This document shows, in pieces, positions 35,673 to 48,125 of a stretch of 64,000 bases of DNA. The notes beneath the pieces were generated by a model. The model ran no database searches and was not told the origin of the DNA. It was given only the letters and a program-made list of their open reading frames with translations. A program made the position numbers and the translations under genes. Origin of the DNA: Anodontia alba (taxonomy: Eukaryota > Mollusca > Bivalvia > Lucinida > Lucinidae); contig OZ024836.1 in NCBI GenBank assembly GCA_964016985.1, forward strand, positions 35,892,152 to 35,956,151. The letters run 5' to 3'. Every line of letters begins with the position of its first letter. The stretch's first letter is position 1.

Positions 35673-36661
35673 AAATTTTATGTCTGAGTTTTTATAATCT
35701 CATTACTTCTGCACTAAATGATGGATTTTGTTCCTATTTGGTATTATGATAGACACTGGTCAAAAGTTGTTATCAGCACTCATGACCGTGACCTTGATGT
35801 CGAGGTCACAGAATTAGAATTTAAATGTTAAAGTTTTCGTTAAAGTTTTTTTTAAGACCTCATTATTTCCTAACCTTATCACCAATTTGATTCATCTTTG
35901 GTATGATGATACATATTGGTCCAAAATTTTGCGCAATACCATACCCACCACTCTAGGTCATGTCAAGGTCAAGGTCACAGACTTAGAATATAAATGTTAA
36001 AGTTTTCGTTAAAGTTTTTAAGATCTCATTATTTCCTAACCGTATCACCGATTTGATTCATTTTTGATATGATGATACATAGTAGTCCAAAATTTTGCAC
36101 AGTACTATCCCCACCAACTTAGGTCAAGGTCAAGGATCTCATTACTACTAAACTAAATGATGGATTTAGTTCCTATTAGGTATCATGATAGAAACTGGTC
36201 AAAAGTTTTCATCAGCACCATCAGCATTCATGACCATGACCTTGAAGTCGAGGTCACAGACCTAGAATTTAAATGTTAAAGTGTTCCTTAAAGTTTTTAA
36301 GACTTCATTAAATCCTAACCTTATCACAGATTTGATTCATCCTTTGTATGATGATACATATTGGTCCAAATTTTTATGCAGTACCAATCCCCACCACCCT
36401 AGGTCATGTCAAGGTCAAAAGGTCACAGACTTAGAATTTTGATGTTAAAATTTTATGCCAAAGGTTTTTAGAATCTCATTACTTCTAAACTACATGATGG
36501 ATTTAGTTCCTATTTGATATAAAGACAGATACTGCCCCCCCCCCCCCCCACACACACACACACACCAGGTCATGTCAAAATTAAGGTCACGGACTTAGAA
36601 TTTTCCAGGAACAAAATGTGCAATATCAGGCGAGCTATCCTGTCAGGCGACAGGTCTTGTT

Positions 36662-37957
36662 TTTTGTTCCAGGTTATCTACTGATCTGATATGTAATAAC
36701 TGGATTAGAAAACTTTGGATCTTACAGTCAAACGAAGAAGTCAGAAGATCTACCATGGGAAAGAAGCCGACTTGGAAAAGAAAATTGTCAACCTTTTTTG
36801 ATAATGAGACTCTTTTCTTCATGGGAGCACCACCCCATAGGGCTATACTGCCATGGTAAGACCCATTAGGTGGCATCATTAGGGGTTTAAAGGCTCCCAT
36901 AATATAAGGCCACCAGGCACCAGTCAACCAGTCACTGGTCATTCTTCACCAGGCAACAGTCAGCTTCACCAGGCATCAATCAGGCCTCGGTGGCTCAAGT
37001 GGATGCGCGTCCGACTGGAGACCAGGAGGTTGCGGGTTCGACCCCGCCAAGGTCGGCAACATTGTTTTGTGGAGATTGATCATGAAATATTTTCTAGGGT
37101 CATTCTCTCCCTTCCGCTGATTCAAGAATGGCAGTTGTCAGTTTATGTCAAAAGAATCTGCACAATACTGATTAACCACTTAGAGGACTAAGCCTGCCCA
37201 GTAAACGTGTGGTTAAGTAAACTGACCATGCACAACATGACCCCATTGGGTTTACTGGGCCGTAAAACCTCAACACAAACAAAACCAGTCACCAGTCACA
37301 TGTCAACCAGTCACCTGTCAACCAGGAAATGTGCCATCAGGCACTAGTCAACCAGGCACCAGGCAATAAATTAACTGTTAACTGGGCATCCAGGCACCGG
37401 GTAAGCAGTCACTGGTCATCTGATACCAGGTATCAATCACCGGGTATCAGTTATCGGTCATCCAGGCACTGGTTATTATACGAAATTACCACACAATAAA
37501 TACCAGTCACCGGGCAACCAGGTACCAGTCACTGGGCACCAGGCACCAGTCATCAAACAGTAGCGATTGGTTTTGAAAACTGGGTAGCCAGTTATACCAA
37601 AGGAATTCTGTGCAATCATTATCAATTGAGCCTCAGAATCCTACAGTACTTTAAAGATTATAGATCTGTTCCTCTTTAATCCGGACTGGAAGAGGTCAAC
37701 TCTATTAAGGATCTCTACCCCAAAAGACTTTACTGCAGGTGGTGAGCTCCATACTTCTGAACTAAAATAAATAATAGAGAGGAGAAGATATACCATATCG
37801 CTGACTGATCTTCCTCTTCTTCTGCAAGTTCTTTGTTCTCTTTCAAAAGAAAAGGAGAAATCAGTACAATTTATAAGGAAAGAAGTAGACAATTTCTTCT
37901 TCCTTTCTTTGGTATATAGTTATGATCATATGGTATCATAATCTAAACCCATTCTCC
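36662..37957 (+). mobile_element. DIRS element A, right part (interior)
   Basis: Resumes at TTTTGTTCCAGGTTAT where 25610 stopped. It matches DIRS B 29725 onward: GGGAGCACCACCCCATA, GGCTATACTGCC and GTAAGACCCAT, then the CCAGTCA array. A tRNA-derived SINE is inserted at 36983. Similarity to B fades after about 37630. No right terminal repeat was found, so the copy is truncated or has decayed there. Confidence 0.65.
36983..37286 (+). mobile_element. tRNA-derived SINE family 2, copy 1
   Basis: Begins GGCCTCGGTGGCTCAAGTGG with an A box (GTGGCTCAAGTGG) and has a B box GGGTTCGACCCC near 37034, the spacing of a tRNA gene. It continues with TTGATCATGAAATATTTTCTA and ends CTGGGCCGTAAAACCTCAACACAAACAAAA. 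The target duplication cannot be resolved because it lies in a CCAGTCA array. A second copy is at 51982-52288. Confidence 0.85.
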
Positions 37958-38222
37958 CAAGGTTGTTTACATTTAAATAATGTTACAACCCGATAGAGTG
38001 GTATAAAAACACCTACCTTATCCAGGTTGTTTACGTTCAGATAATGCTACAACCTGATAAAGTGGTAAAAAAACACCTAACTTACCCAGGTTGTTTACGT
38101 TCAGATAATGCTGCAACCTGATAAAGTGGTAAAATAAAACACCGAACTTACCCAGGTTGTTTTCGTTCGGATAATGCTACAACCTGATAATTATGTGGTA
38201 TAAAAGACACCTAACTTAAAGT
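37958..38222. repeat. Four tandem units of about 64 bp
   Basis: GGTTGTTTAC-TTcAGATAATGcTaCAACCTGATAaAGTGGTA-AAAACACCTAaCTTA is repeated from about 37962, 38025, 38089 and 38155. The last unit is the most diverged. Confidence 0.75.
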
Positions 38223-38286
38223 TGATAATTTGGTGCATTTATCAAGGATCAGTCTTCGAAAAGATACCTTATCCTTTGATAATATA

Positions 38287-39690
38287 CAATTGACTCTCGT
38301 TATCTCGACCCCTCTTATCTCGATCCTATCACTTATGTCGAAATGATTTCTAAGTCCCGATTATTTTCCCTATGTATTTATTGTATTTCAGCTTCGCGTA
38401 TGTCGAACTACTTTTATGTCAACACTTCGGCTATCTTGTCCATCATTTTCAGTCCCTGAATATATTTTTCACAGTTTTTACTACCGCGTATCTCGAACTC
38501 GGACCATGACGAAGGAAAAAAAAAATGTAAGATGCGGCGCCGCCGGTCTCTCAGTTAATGAAAATCATAATAGGCCATTGATAAATAAATCAATATTTTA
38601 ATTTTCCCCTTTGTCCAGATAATTACAAACAACACAAACAATGTCTAAAATCCGTAATTATGAAATCACATGCGTGTCGAGTCGGGTTTGACACGCGGCG
38701 CTCAACACCGTCTCGTGTCATTGATTTGTAAGATAAAAAGCGGTCCAGAATAGTGTTATGGAAGATTAATCAACGAAGTTTCTTTAATTTATTGTTTAGA
38801 TATGCTCTTCACTACTGAGTACTGTCCGTCTGAATGATATAGCGTCTTCAAGAAAAGTCAGTGCGCGACAGGTTCCGACTCAGATCAGCCTGTATTGATC
38901 AGGCTAGCTAAGTCTGAATCTTCGCTTGTTACTCTTTGGTCAGGCGGTGCTCTTTGGTAAGCCCAGATAAGGCTCATGCGTGGAAAATTCGTGGGCGTGC
39001 AGGCTGATCCGAGTCTTTGACAGTTGCATAGTCTTCTAATAGGAGTTGTGCACGGCCTCAAATAGACGAATCACACGTGGGTACCGATGTTAACCCTTCC
39101 GACCCTGTAGACTGGTACGGATACCCGCACAAATAGTGTAGGTCCAGATGATACGGTTCATAACGAGCTTTCTCTGCAGGATCTACAGTTTGCCGCGCTG
39201 AGATGGTCCATTTATGACAGGGGAGATAATCCAAACTAGCTTACAGCTGCCGCTTAACATTGTAAGCGTTTTATGCGAAAGCGGAAACCAGTCAACTCTT
39301 TATGGAGTCGTCTTTGCGAAGGGAGCTAATCCAAACCAGTTCATAACGTATAGCTAACACAACTCGGAAACCAGTAATTTATTTATAGTTCATGGAAATC
39401 CAAATTTGCAGGAGTATTAAAAGACAACAAGAGACGTTTGAAATCTATAATTATTAACATTTATTGATGGTATCATTTCAAGAAAACCATTGCATCTCCT
39501 AAAACAAACAGTAACAATGCAAACTGAAGTACGCGTAAATTATTTAAATTGCCATATACATGTGCCTTCCAAGTACGTTGAGGCGAACAGTCGTCATACC
39601 TATGACGTCACAATTTGGTTGTCTCGAACTACTGGTAACTCGAACATTTTTATCAGGTCCCGTGAAGTTCGAGATAACGAGAGTCGACTG
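38287..39690. mobile_element. Tigger/pogo-type non-autonomous element, 1.4 kb
   Basis: TA target duplication at 38285-38286 and 39691-39692. Ends are CAATTGACTCTCGTTATCTC and GAGATAACGAGAGTCGACTG, inverted. CAGTCGACTCTCGTTATCTCG is the usual style of Tigger ends. The interior has repeated TCTCGA motifs and no transposase. A segment near 38870-39050 (CAGGCTGATCCGAG) resembles 9300-9360. Confidence 0.75.
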
Positions 39691-39753
39691 TAATTATCAG
39701 ATCTTTTAAAATTTACTGGAAATGTTTCTGAAAACTTTGGAAGATCATACTCA

Positions 39754-42700
39754 TTAGCTCACCTGAGCCAAAGGCTCAAGGTTAGCTTTTGTGACCTGTT
39801 TTCGTCCGTTGTGCGTCGTCCATCTCTCAACTTTTTACTTAAAAGACATCTGCTCCTAAACCAGTGAATGGATTTTAAAATAATTTTACAGGAATGTTCC
39901 TTGGGTGACCCTGTATCAACATTGCCTAAATGGTTCTGCTCTGCTAAACAAAATGGCTGCCAGAGCTAAAAATAGAAAAACCTTTAATCAACAGCTCCTC
40001 CCAGGCCAGTGGCCTGATTTTAAAATAATTTCAGAGAAGTGTTCCTCTCATGTCCCTTTACCAAAATTGCTAAAATGGTTCAGCTCCGCAGAACAAAATG
40101 GCCATCAGAGCTAAAAGTAGAAAAAACATTTTAAATGACATCTTCTAGGCCAAGGGCCGGATTTTAAATAATTTCACTGAAATGTTCCTCTAATGCCGCT
40201 TTACCAAAATCGCTAAAATGGTTTGGCTCCACTGAACAAAATGGCCACCAGAGCTAAAAATAGAAAAAGGGCGTAGACTGTCATGCATCTGTCAACAATT
40301 TACTTAAGAGACATTTTCTCCTAAACTGGTTAATGGATTTTGAAATAATTTTACAGGAATGTTTCTTGAGTGACTCTCTACCAAAATTGCAAAAATGGTT
40401 TTGCTCAGCTGAACAAAATGGTTACCAGAGCTCAAAATAGAAAAACCTTTTAACAACCCGTCAGAGCTAAAAGTAGAAAACCTTTAAACGACATCTCCTT
40501 TTAGGCCTATGACCGGATTTCAAAATAATTTCACATAAATGTTCCTCTTATGACCCTTTACCAAAACTGCTAAAATGGTTCTGTTTGGAAGAACAAAATG
40601 GCCATCAGAGCTAAAAAAAAAAAAAGAAGGGCGTAGACTGCCATGCATCTATTAACAATTTACTTACGAGACATCTCCTTCTAAACGGGTTAATGGATTT
40701 TAAAATAATTTTACAGGAATGTTCCTTGAGTGACCGTCTACCAAATTGCTAAAATGGTCCTGCTTGGCTGAACAAAATGGCCACCAGAGCTAAAAAATAG
40801 AAAAAAAAAAAAAAAAAAAAATTAAAGTACATCTCCTCCCAGGCTAATGGCCTGATTTCAAATTAATTTCACAGAAATGTTCCTCTAATGCCCTTTTACC
40901 AAAATTGCTAAAAATGGTTCTACTCAGCTGAACAAAATGGCCAGTTGACTCCAAACTTGGTAGGAAGCATCTGTTTTTCGCTTCTTCAGCTGAACTGAAA
41001 GTGAAAGGCTTTCTGACATTAAACTAGGTAGGAAGCATCCTGGTGACTTGTAGATCAGAATTAGCTAATAATGTGTCGATCAGAAATCCGAAAGGCTTAT
41101 TGACTTTAAAATAGGTAGGAAGCATCAGGGTGACTTGTAGATAAAAAGTAGCTAAAATTGTGCCAGTTGGAAATCCAAGATGGTTGTTCTAAAAAACATA
41201 TATCTTGAAAATCTATTTTTCTCTTCTTCTCCGAAACCCAAAAGCCTATTGACTGCAAACTTGGTAGGAGGCATTAGGTTGACTTATAGTTCAAAAATGG
41301 CTAAAATCCTTCCTATCGGAAATCCAAGATGGCCGCCATGGTGGCCATCTTAAAAATCAGTTTTTCGCTTCTTCTTCTGAACTGAAAGGCCAATTGACTC
41401 AAAACTTGGCAGGAAGCATTGGGATGACTTGCAGATCAAAAATAGCCAAGTTTATACATTATTATAGGTAATAAAACTGGACATTCAGATTTTAGGAAGA
41501 GTATGGCAAGGAGTTCACTTTTATGAAAATGTCATTACGAAAACATATAATGAAAATTTTGCCGCCAAAAAAAGGACAATGGCAAAGCACACTGCCTGAG
41601 TGGGGGAACGGTGTGCATGCTCAGATGCCGTAAAAGAACTGAGTAGGGATGTGTCAGTGAGGACAGGGGATCCCATAAAAACAGTTGTTCTAAAATCTTT
41701 TATGGCAAGCACAAGAATAGATTCAGATCAGGGTGTCAAACTGTTTGGATCCAGGTCAGGCCTGGCATGGTATCTGGGGTCCAAACTGTCTGCAAACGTT
41801 ATCAGCAGACAACAAAAGTCTTCACTAGCAGGGAAAGCGTTAATACCCTAATTAACCAGAGCAAGGCAGGACACTTTTGAACGTTTAGTTTCACAAAATG
41901 TTGATTACCCTGAATATTTGGACACCGTAAGTCCTTGCCATGCTGGTAGTAAAATTTGAACAACTCCGTTTTACTGTCCGTTATTGTGTCTAAATACATT
42001 TCTGGCACATTTCTGGCAAATTTTCTCAATTGGAGACAATTTGCCTGAAATACAATTTGCCTGAAATGTCAAACCTAGTCTCTGGGAGTAATATTTCAAA
42101 ATTTCATCTGAATTTTTTTTTCCCAAAGTACTAGCCGTTAAATAAAGACAGTCTACAGTGTTGATAAGTTACTGTGACAATATTGGAAAAATGTTATGTT
42201 ATCTGCAATAGCTTTTTCACTCAGGTGAGCGAATTGTGGCCGGTGGGCCTCTTGTTGACTTTAAACTAGGTAGGAAGCATCAGGGTGACCTGTAGATCAA
42301 AAATAGCTAAAATCCTCCCTATCAGAAATCCAAGGCCCCCATAACAGCCATCTTTGAAAATCTGTTTTTCGCTTCTTCTCCTGGACTGAAAGGCCATTTG
42401 ACTCGAAACTTGGTAGGAAGCATTGGGTGACTTGTAGATCTAAAATAGCTTAAAATTGTTTGGATCGGAAATCCAAGATGGCCGCAATGGTGGCCATCTT
42501 GAAACTCTTTTTTTTTTTTTCCCAGTTGTTTGAAAATTGGTAGGAAGCATCGGGATGACTTGTAGATATAAAAATAGCTAAAATCATTTCAATCGAAAAT
42601 CCAAGATGGCGGCCATCTTGAAAATCTAATTTTCCCTTCTTCTTAACTGAAAGGTTAATTGACTCTAAACTTGGTAGGAAGCATAGGGGTGACTTGTAGA

Positions 42701-43212
42701 TCAAAAATAGTTCAAATCGTTGTGATAGGGAATCCCAAATTGCGGCCATGGGGGCCATCTTGAAAATCTGTTTTGAACTTTTTCTCCTGAACCAAAAGGG
42801 CAATTGACTCAAAGTTCATTGGAAGTATCGAGGTGACTTGTAGGTCAACAGTAGCTAAAATCATTCTGATTGGAATTCCAAGATGGCTGCCATCTTGTTT
42901 ATGTTTATTATATTTCCTTGCCACTGAGCTGTTTACATGTATAAAATCATGATTCTTCAGAAATCATTTAGCCATTTGCCACCAAATTTCACATTGATCC
43001 TACTGTTGAAATGTGATTGAGAGTTTGTTCAAATGATCACACTCCATTGACTGTCATGTCATATATATTCTTTTGCAAAATTAAAAACTGCTTAAATGAT
43101 GATCTTTTCATTAGTTACTATGACAGGATTGGAAAAATGTTGTATAACATCTGCCTATCTGCAGTGGCTATGTCACTCAGGTGAGTGACCCGTGGCCTGT
43201 GGGCCTCATGTT
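39754..43212 (+). mobile_element. HINE/pearl-like element 3, chimeric, with two 3' ends
   Basis: 5' end TTAGCTCACCTGAGCC-AAA-GGCTCAAGG. The first core has units of about 130-145 bp with TTACAGGAATGTTCCT, CCAAAATTGCTAAAATGG and GAACAAAATGGCCACCAGAGC up to about 40935. It then switches to the CTTGGTAGGAAGCAT type up to 41450. A non-repeat segment (41450-42180) leads to a first 3' end CTCAGGTGAGCG...TCTTGTT at 42256. More CTTGGTAGGAAGCAT units follow immediately, ending with a second 3' end at about 43174-43212 (hairpin decayed to GGCCTGTGGGCC). It looks like a fusion or nested pair of related elements. Confidence 0.65.
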
Positions 43213-43707
43213 TTTGCATGCCATAGCTTAAGAACCCTGCATGCTAGGGTTTTGAAATTTTATATATGGGTTCCCCATGAAAAAATAGTGGACCTGTATT
43301 TTTTACTTGTATGGCATATTTGTTTTTTTTACTTAGAGTTATTTCCCTTTTGATAAAATAACATTGAAATCTTGTAGATTTGTACTGTTGTTACTGTCAT
43401 GTGCAAGCAGTGTTTGGAGTAAAACAGTGTTAGAGTCAGGCAGTTGGGGGCATCGTGTTTTACAAATTTGATCTCTTTTTAGCTCACCTGAGCTATGCTC
43501 AGGATGAGCTATTGTGATCACTTTTCGTTTGTCATCCATGCGTCCATTAACATTTTCAAACGACCTCCTCTGAAGCCGCTGAGCCAATTTTGCTCAAATT
43601 TCATATGGAGCCTCCTTAGATTTGGGGAACGAAAGATAGCTAAAATGGTCGCGGTCCATTGACCAGGATGGCCTCCATGCCCATATATGGTAAAAACCTT
43701 TAAAAAT

Positions 43708-44075
43708 GAAGTTTTTTAAAAACAAAAAATATTTTAACTAGCAATACTTAACCTATAGATAATGTGCTATTCTATTCTGTTTTTCACCCCCTCCACAGAA
43801 AAACGACCTTTCAATCGTGATAAAATCTTAATTCAGAAGGACCCTTTAAACAGTTACCAGTATGTGTGACATAATTCCTCCTGCTCAATTAATCATGGTT
43901 CAGTTTCTTTTATGTGTAAAACAATACACAATTAGGAGAAAAGAGTGAGGGTGGAAGGTGGGACCATAAATACTTATCTATAGGTTAAGTATTGCTAGTT
44001 AAAATTATGTTTCACTTTTAAAAAAACTTCATTTTAACTGCACATTACATTAACCTATAGATAATGTGCTAGAAT
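43708..44075 (-). mobile_element. DIRS 3' end (terminal repeat plus internal complementary region)
   Basis: Starts GAAGTTTTTTAAAAACAAAA, runs through the CTTAACCTATAGATAATGTGCTATTC terminal repeat and is mirrored by TTATCTATAGGTTAAGTATTG...TTTTAAAAAAACTTCAT. It then passes into ACATTACATTAACCTATAGATAATGTGCTAGAATTTGC. The order is the same as at 56009-56360. The following 300 bases (GAATTAAGACTCAGGAAACCC) also match the interior of DIRS C briefly, so this is a minus-strand DIRS fragment. Confidence 0.7.
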
Positions 44076-44384
44076 TTGCAGATTATAGGAGGGAGGATTT
44101 CTCCTTATAAATATGTCCCAACTTCTGAATTAAGACTCAGGAAACCCAAACTTAGATATATCAGTTATAGGACTTAATTAATGCATAAAGCAATAATAAG
44201 TGTCCTTTAAACCAAGAATGAAAGATAATCCAGGGTTAAGATATACAAAAAAAAAAAAAAAAAAATCAATATCTTGCCCATATGACCAAAACTTTAGTTA
44301 TTTGCAAAAAATATACCTATTATAAAATAAAATTTGCACACTGGTACCTCTAAACAATATGCTGTGAAAAGTTTACAGAAACTT

Positions 44385-45330
44385 TCAAAGGGGCATAAAT
44401 CTGCAAATATTTGGTACACTGTAACCTTGAAATAATATGTGCTGCTTCACATCATTGTGTAACTATTTATGAAGTTTCAGCTTGATCAGATGTAAACTAT
44501 AGAAGGATTTAGCCGGAAACAAAAAATTAATAGAAATTAATAGAAATTTTCAACGGGAACTCTGCTAAAATTTGGTGGACTGTAATCTTGAAACAATATG
44601 TGCTACTCCACATCATGGTCTAACTATAAATTAAATTTCAGCTTGATAGGATGTAAACCGTAGGAGGATTTAGCCCGAAACGAAAAGTTTACTGAAATTT
44701 TCAAAGGGGCATAACTCTGCTAATATTTGGTGGACTGTAACCACAAAACAATATGCGCTGCAACACATCATGGTCTAACTGTACATGAAGTTTCAGCTTG
44801 ATTGGATGTAAACTGTAGGAGGGATTTAGCCAGAAACGAAAAAATAGAAATCTTCAAAGGGGTATAACTCTGCTAATATTTGGTGGACTGTAACCTTGAA
44901 ACAATATGCACTGCTCCACATTATGGTCTAACTACAAATCAAGTTTCAGCTTGATAGGATGTAAACTGTAGGAGGAGTTAGCCAGAAACTAAAAGTCAAC
45001 TAAAATTTTCAAAGAGGCATAACTCTGCTAATATTTGGTGAACTGTAACCTCGAAACAATATGCGCTGCACCACATCATGGTCTAACTATATACCATGTA
45101 TGAAGTTTCAGCTTGATTGGATGTCAAATGTAGGAGGAGTTAACCGGAAATGAAAGGTTTAAAGAAATTTTCTAAGGGGCATAACTCTGCAAACATCTGG
45201 TGGACTGTAACCCTGAAACAATATGCACTGCGCCACATCATGGTCTAACTATATACCAAGTTTCAGCTTGATCGGATTTAAACTGTAGGAGGAGTTAGCC
45301 AGAAACGAAAAAGTTTACAGACAGACAGAC
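44385..45330. repeat. Tandem array of about six units, roughly 150 bp each
   Basis: Units contain GGGGCATAACTCTGCTAATATTTGGTGGACTGTAACC, AAACAATATGCGCTGC, ACATCATGGTCTAACTAT and AAGTTTCAGCTTGAT-GGATGTAAACTG. The array ends in ACAGACAGACAGACGGACGCC. Together with the DIRS fragment it forms the 43708-45347 insertion in HINE 4. Confidence 0.7.
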
Positions 45331-47606
45331 GGACGCCATCAAACAGGCGTATAAAAACCTATAAAAATCTTCTTCTCCAGAGCAGAGGATGCCTTGGGGT
45401 GAATCTTTGCACAAATCATCAGGGATGAGAGGTCTACCAAAGTTGCTAAAATAATTGTTGTACATTGACATTTGACATTTTTACGGCGAGGTCAAGTTTG
45501 CTTCCCTATGCATTTGTATGGGCACCATAAAAATGTTGAGAATTTCAAACAACTTCTCTGGAGCCTCTGGGCCACTGTTGTTCAAATTTCATGTCGAGCC
45601 TCCTAAGGTTGGGGGAATGAAATATTGCTTGAATAGTCAAAGTCCATTGACCAAGATGGCCGCCATGCCCAAATATTGTAAAAACATTTAAAAATCATCT
45701 TCTCCAGAACAGAGGATGCCCTGGGGCTGAATCTTTGCACAAATCATCGAGGACGGAGATCTACCAAAGTTGCTAAAATGATGGTCATACATTGACTTTT
45801 GACCTTTTTACAACAAGGTCAAGTTTGCTTTCCTAAGCATTTGTGTGGGCACCATACATTTGTATGGGAAAAATGTTGAAAATGTCAAATGACATCTCTG
45901 AAACCTCTGGACCAATGTTGCTCAAATTTTATGTGGAGCCTCCTTAGGTTAGGGAAATCAAAATCAAAGATTGCTAAAATGGTTGCGGTCCACTGACTAA
46001 AATGGCTGCCATGCCCATATATGGTAAAACTTTTAAAAATCTTCTTCTCCAGAACCAAATAAGCCCTGGGGTCTTATCTTTGCACAAATCTTCAGGGACA
46101 GAAGATATACCAAAATTGCTAAAATGATGGTCCTACGTTGACGTTTGACCTTTTTATGGCAAGGTCAAATTTGCTTCCCCATGCATTTGTATAGGCCCTG
46201 TACATTTATATGGGAAAAATGTTGAGAATTCATACCTCTATAATCCAGTTGAATCAAAACTTGATGATGAGCATTAGGGCGCTTATGAGAAACAAAATAG
46301 CTAAATGAGCCGATAGAAAATCCAAGATGCCCATCACAGCTGCCATCTTGAAAATCAATTTCCGATATCTCTTCTCAAACCTTAGATTGCTTTTGAGCCA
46401 AAACCTGCTCTTTAGCAACAGTATGACTTCTGGATCAAAACAAGCTAAAATTGTGTTGATCGAAAATCCAAGCTGGCCACAGTGGTTCTGCTCCATTGAA
46501 CAAGATGGCCGCCAGAGCTAATAAATAGAAAATCTTCAAAAGACATCTTGTTCTTGGCCTATGGCCAGATTTCAAAATATTTGCACTGAATTGTTCCACC
46601 GATGGCCCTCAACCAAAATACTAAAATGGCTCCACTTGGATGAACAAAATGGTGGCCAGAGCTAAAAATAGAAAAATCCTTTAAAAGACATCTCCTCTGC
46701 AGTCAGTGTCCTTATTTCAAAGTAATTTCACAGAATGTTCCTCTTATGGCCCTTTACCAAAAGTGCTAAAAAAGTTCTGCTCGGCTGAACAAAATGGCCG
46801 CCAGAGCTAAAAATAGAAGAAAAAAAAACAACAACCTTTAAACATCTCCTCCTTGGCCAGTGGCCTGATTTCAAAATGATTTCACAGGAATGTTCCTCCT
46901 ATCCCCCTTTACCAAATTGCCAAAATGGTTCTGCTCTGCTGAACAAAATGATCACCAGAGTTAAAAATAGAAAAAAAAAACCTTTAAAAGACATCTCTGT
47001 GGCCAGTGGCAAAATTGCTAAAATGGTTCTGCTCTGCTGAACAAAATGGTTGCCAGAGCTAAAAATAGAAAAAAAAAAAACTTTAAAGGACAGCATAAGT
47101 AGATGAACCAAATGACTTCTGAAAAATATCTGAACTTTTTTTTACTTATGGCGTTTTGAAAATTTCAGCATTTTTACCTTGTAAGCAAGATATCTCAAAA
47201 ACTTTTTAAGCCATTGCCTTGTCATAAGTTTCAATATTTGACAGTATTGGAAAAATGTTGCATGCCATCTGCATATCTGCAGTAGCGGTTTCACTCAGGT
47301 GAGCGAGTTGTGACCTGTGGGCCTCTTGTTATTATACCTAATGAACTTTGTTCAAATAAAGCGCAAAGTATGTGGAAAATTAAGCTATTTCTGGTGGTGT
47401 AAGCGCTATTCTGAGATTTGGTCTGATTGTCGAGAACATTCTTAGAATGGTTTTGCTCTCACTCCGGGCTACAGGGACAATGTCCATGAATTTTGACAAA
47501 AATTGTTTGTAGCACCTATTACATCATAGAGGTTGAAGTGATTTCCTTGTTGGAAACATGTCAAAAGACATTTTCTGAAAAAAGTCTGTTAATGTTCCGG
47601 TTTATA

Positions 47607-48123
47607 CAGTCGACTCTCATTACCTCGGTCCAAGGGGCTCAATGAAATATTTTGGGATATCCGTACCTCGGCATTTCACATTTGCAGAGTTGAGGAAAAC
47701 ATAAGCCGAAAAAACACATTTAACAACTAAATATGTATTTTGACTCCTGAGTAGAGATATTAGAAAGTATTGTGGAAAAGAGCAGAATTTTCTTTTCCAC
47801 AATATTTTGTTCTGTTGTTAGATTTCCATGTTAAAACAAGGACCAGGGCCCAGTTGTTCAAAGCGTCGTTAGCTTAACGAGCTTGTTAAGGGTCAATTCA
47901 TTAACTGTTTCAGCAGATTCAATATACAATATTCTGATATTTTTTGCTGAAAAAATGTGAGTAGCTTTTGCATTCACATTTTTCAGCAAAAAAATTTCAG
48001 CATATTTGCGTATCACTTGATGTAAATTTTAACGAATCGTTAACTAACAACGTCATTAGCTTTGAACAACTGGGCCCTGATTTTCACTTGGAGATAAGCA
48101 GACGAGATAACTAGAGTCGACTG
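47607..48123. mobile_element. Tigger/pogo-type MITE, 517 bp, with nested MITE
   Basis: TA at 47605-47606 and 48124-48125. Ends are CAGTCGACTCTCATTACCTC and, inverted, GAGATAACTAGAGTCGACTG. Internally it contains GGATATCCGTACCTCGGCATTT, typical of this family's mirrored CTCGG motifs. The CAGGGCCC MITE at 47844-48079 is nested within it. Confidence 0.8.
47844..48079. mobile_element. MITE with CAGGGCCCAGTTGTTCAAA ends, copy 2
   Basis: Same inverted ends and mirrored TTTTTGCTGAAAAAATGTG core as the copy at 22973-23215. It lies inside the Tigger-type MITE. Confidence 0.75.
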
Positions 48124-48125
48124 TA

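Larger units (their letters stand above)
28838..36661 (+). mobile_element. HINE/pearl-like element 2 (variant ends), split by DIRS B
   Basis: Begins AGCTCGCCTGAAC-AAC-GTTCGGG directly after the TT that ends element 1. The core has units of about 195 bp (AAGTTTTTAAGACCTCATTATTTCCTAACC, GGTCATGTCAAGGTCAAGGTCAC) at 28890-29262 and again at 35673-36600. The 3' end is ATCAGGCGAGCT followed by the hairpin CCTGT-CAGGCG-ACAGG (about 36638-36653) and TCTTGTT. Architecture is identical to the other HINEs, but the terminal inverted motif is GCTCGCCTGA rather than GCTCACCTGA. A (C)n(CA)n tract lies near 36535-36565. Confidence 0.7.
43480..47330 (+). mobile_element. HINE/pearl-like element 4, composite
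   Basis: 5' end TAGCTCACCTGAGC-TAT-GCTCAGG with GATGAGCTATTGTGATCAC, as in element 1. Core: the CTGAAGCCGCTGAGCC unit type, interrupted at 43708-45347, resuming to about 46220. Two CAAGATG-type units follow, and then the AACAAAATGGCCGCCAGAGC type to about 47090. 3' end: CTCAGGTGAGCGAG...GACCTGTGGGCCTCTTGTT ending at 47330, hairpin imperfect. No coding frames of significance. Confidence 0.65.

Noticed and set aside
36983..37060. Possible tRNA gene (A and B boxes present)
   Set aside because: It continues into a 300-bp body with a retroposon tail and has a second full-length copy with target duplications, so it is a SINE. The same applies to 8371-8525, 51982-52288 and 55145-55487.
38280..39692. 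Host gene between the Tigger-like ends
   Set aside because: No frame above about 70 residues and no splice-like structure. It reads as a non-autonomous transposon interior.
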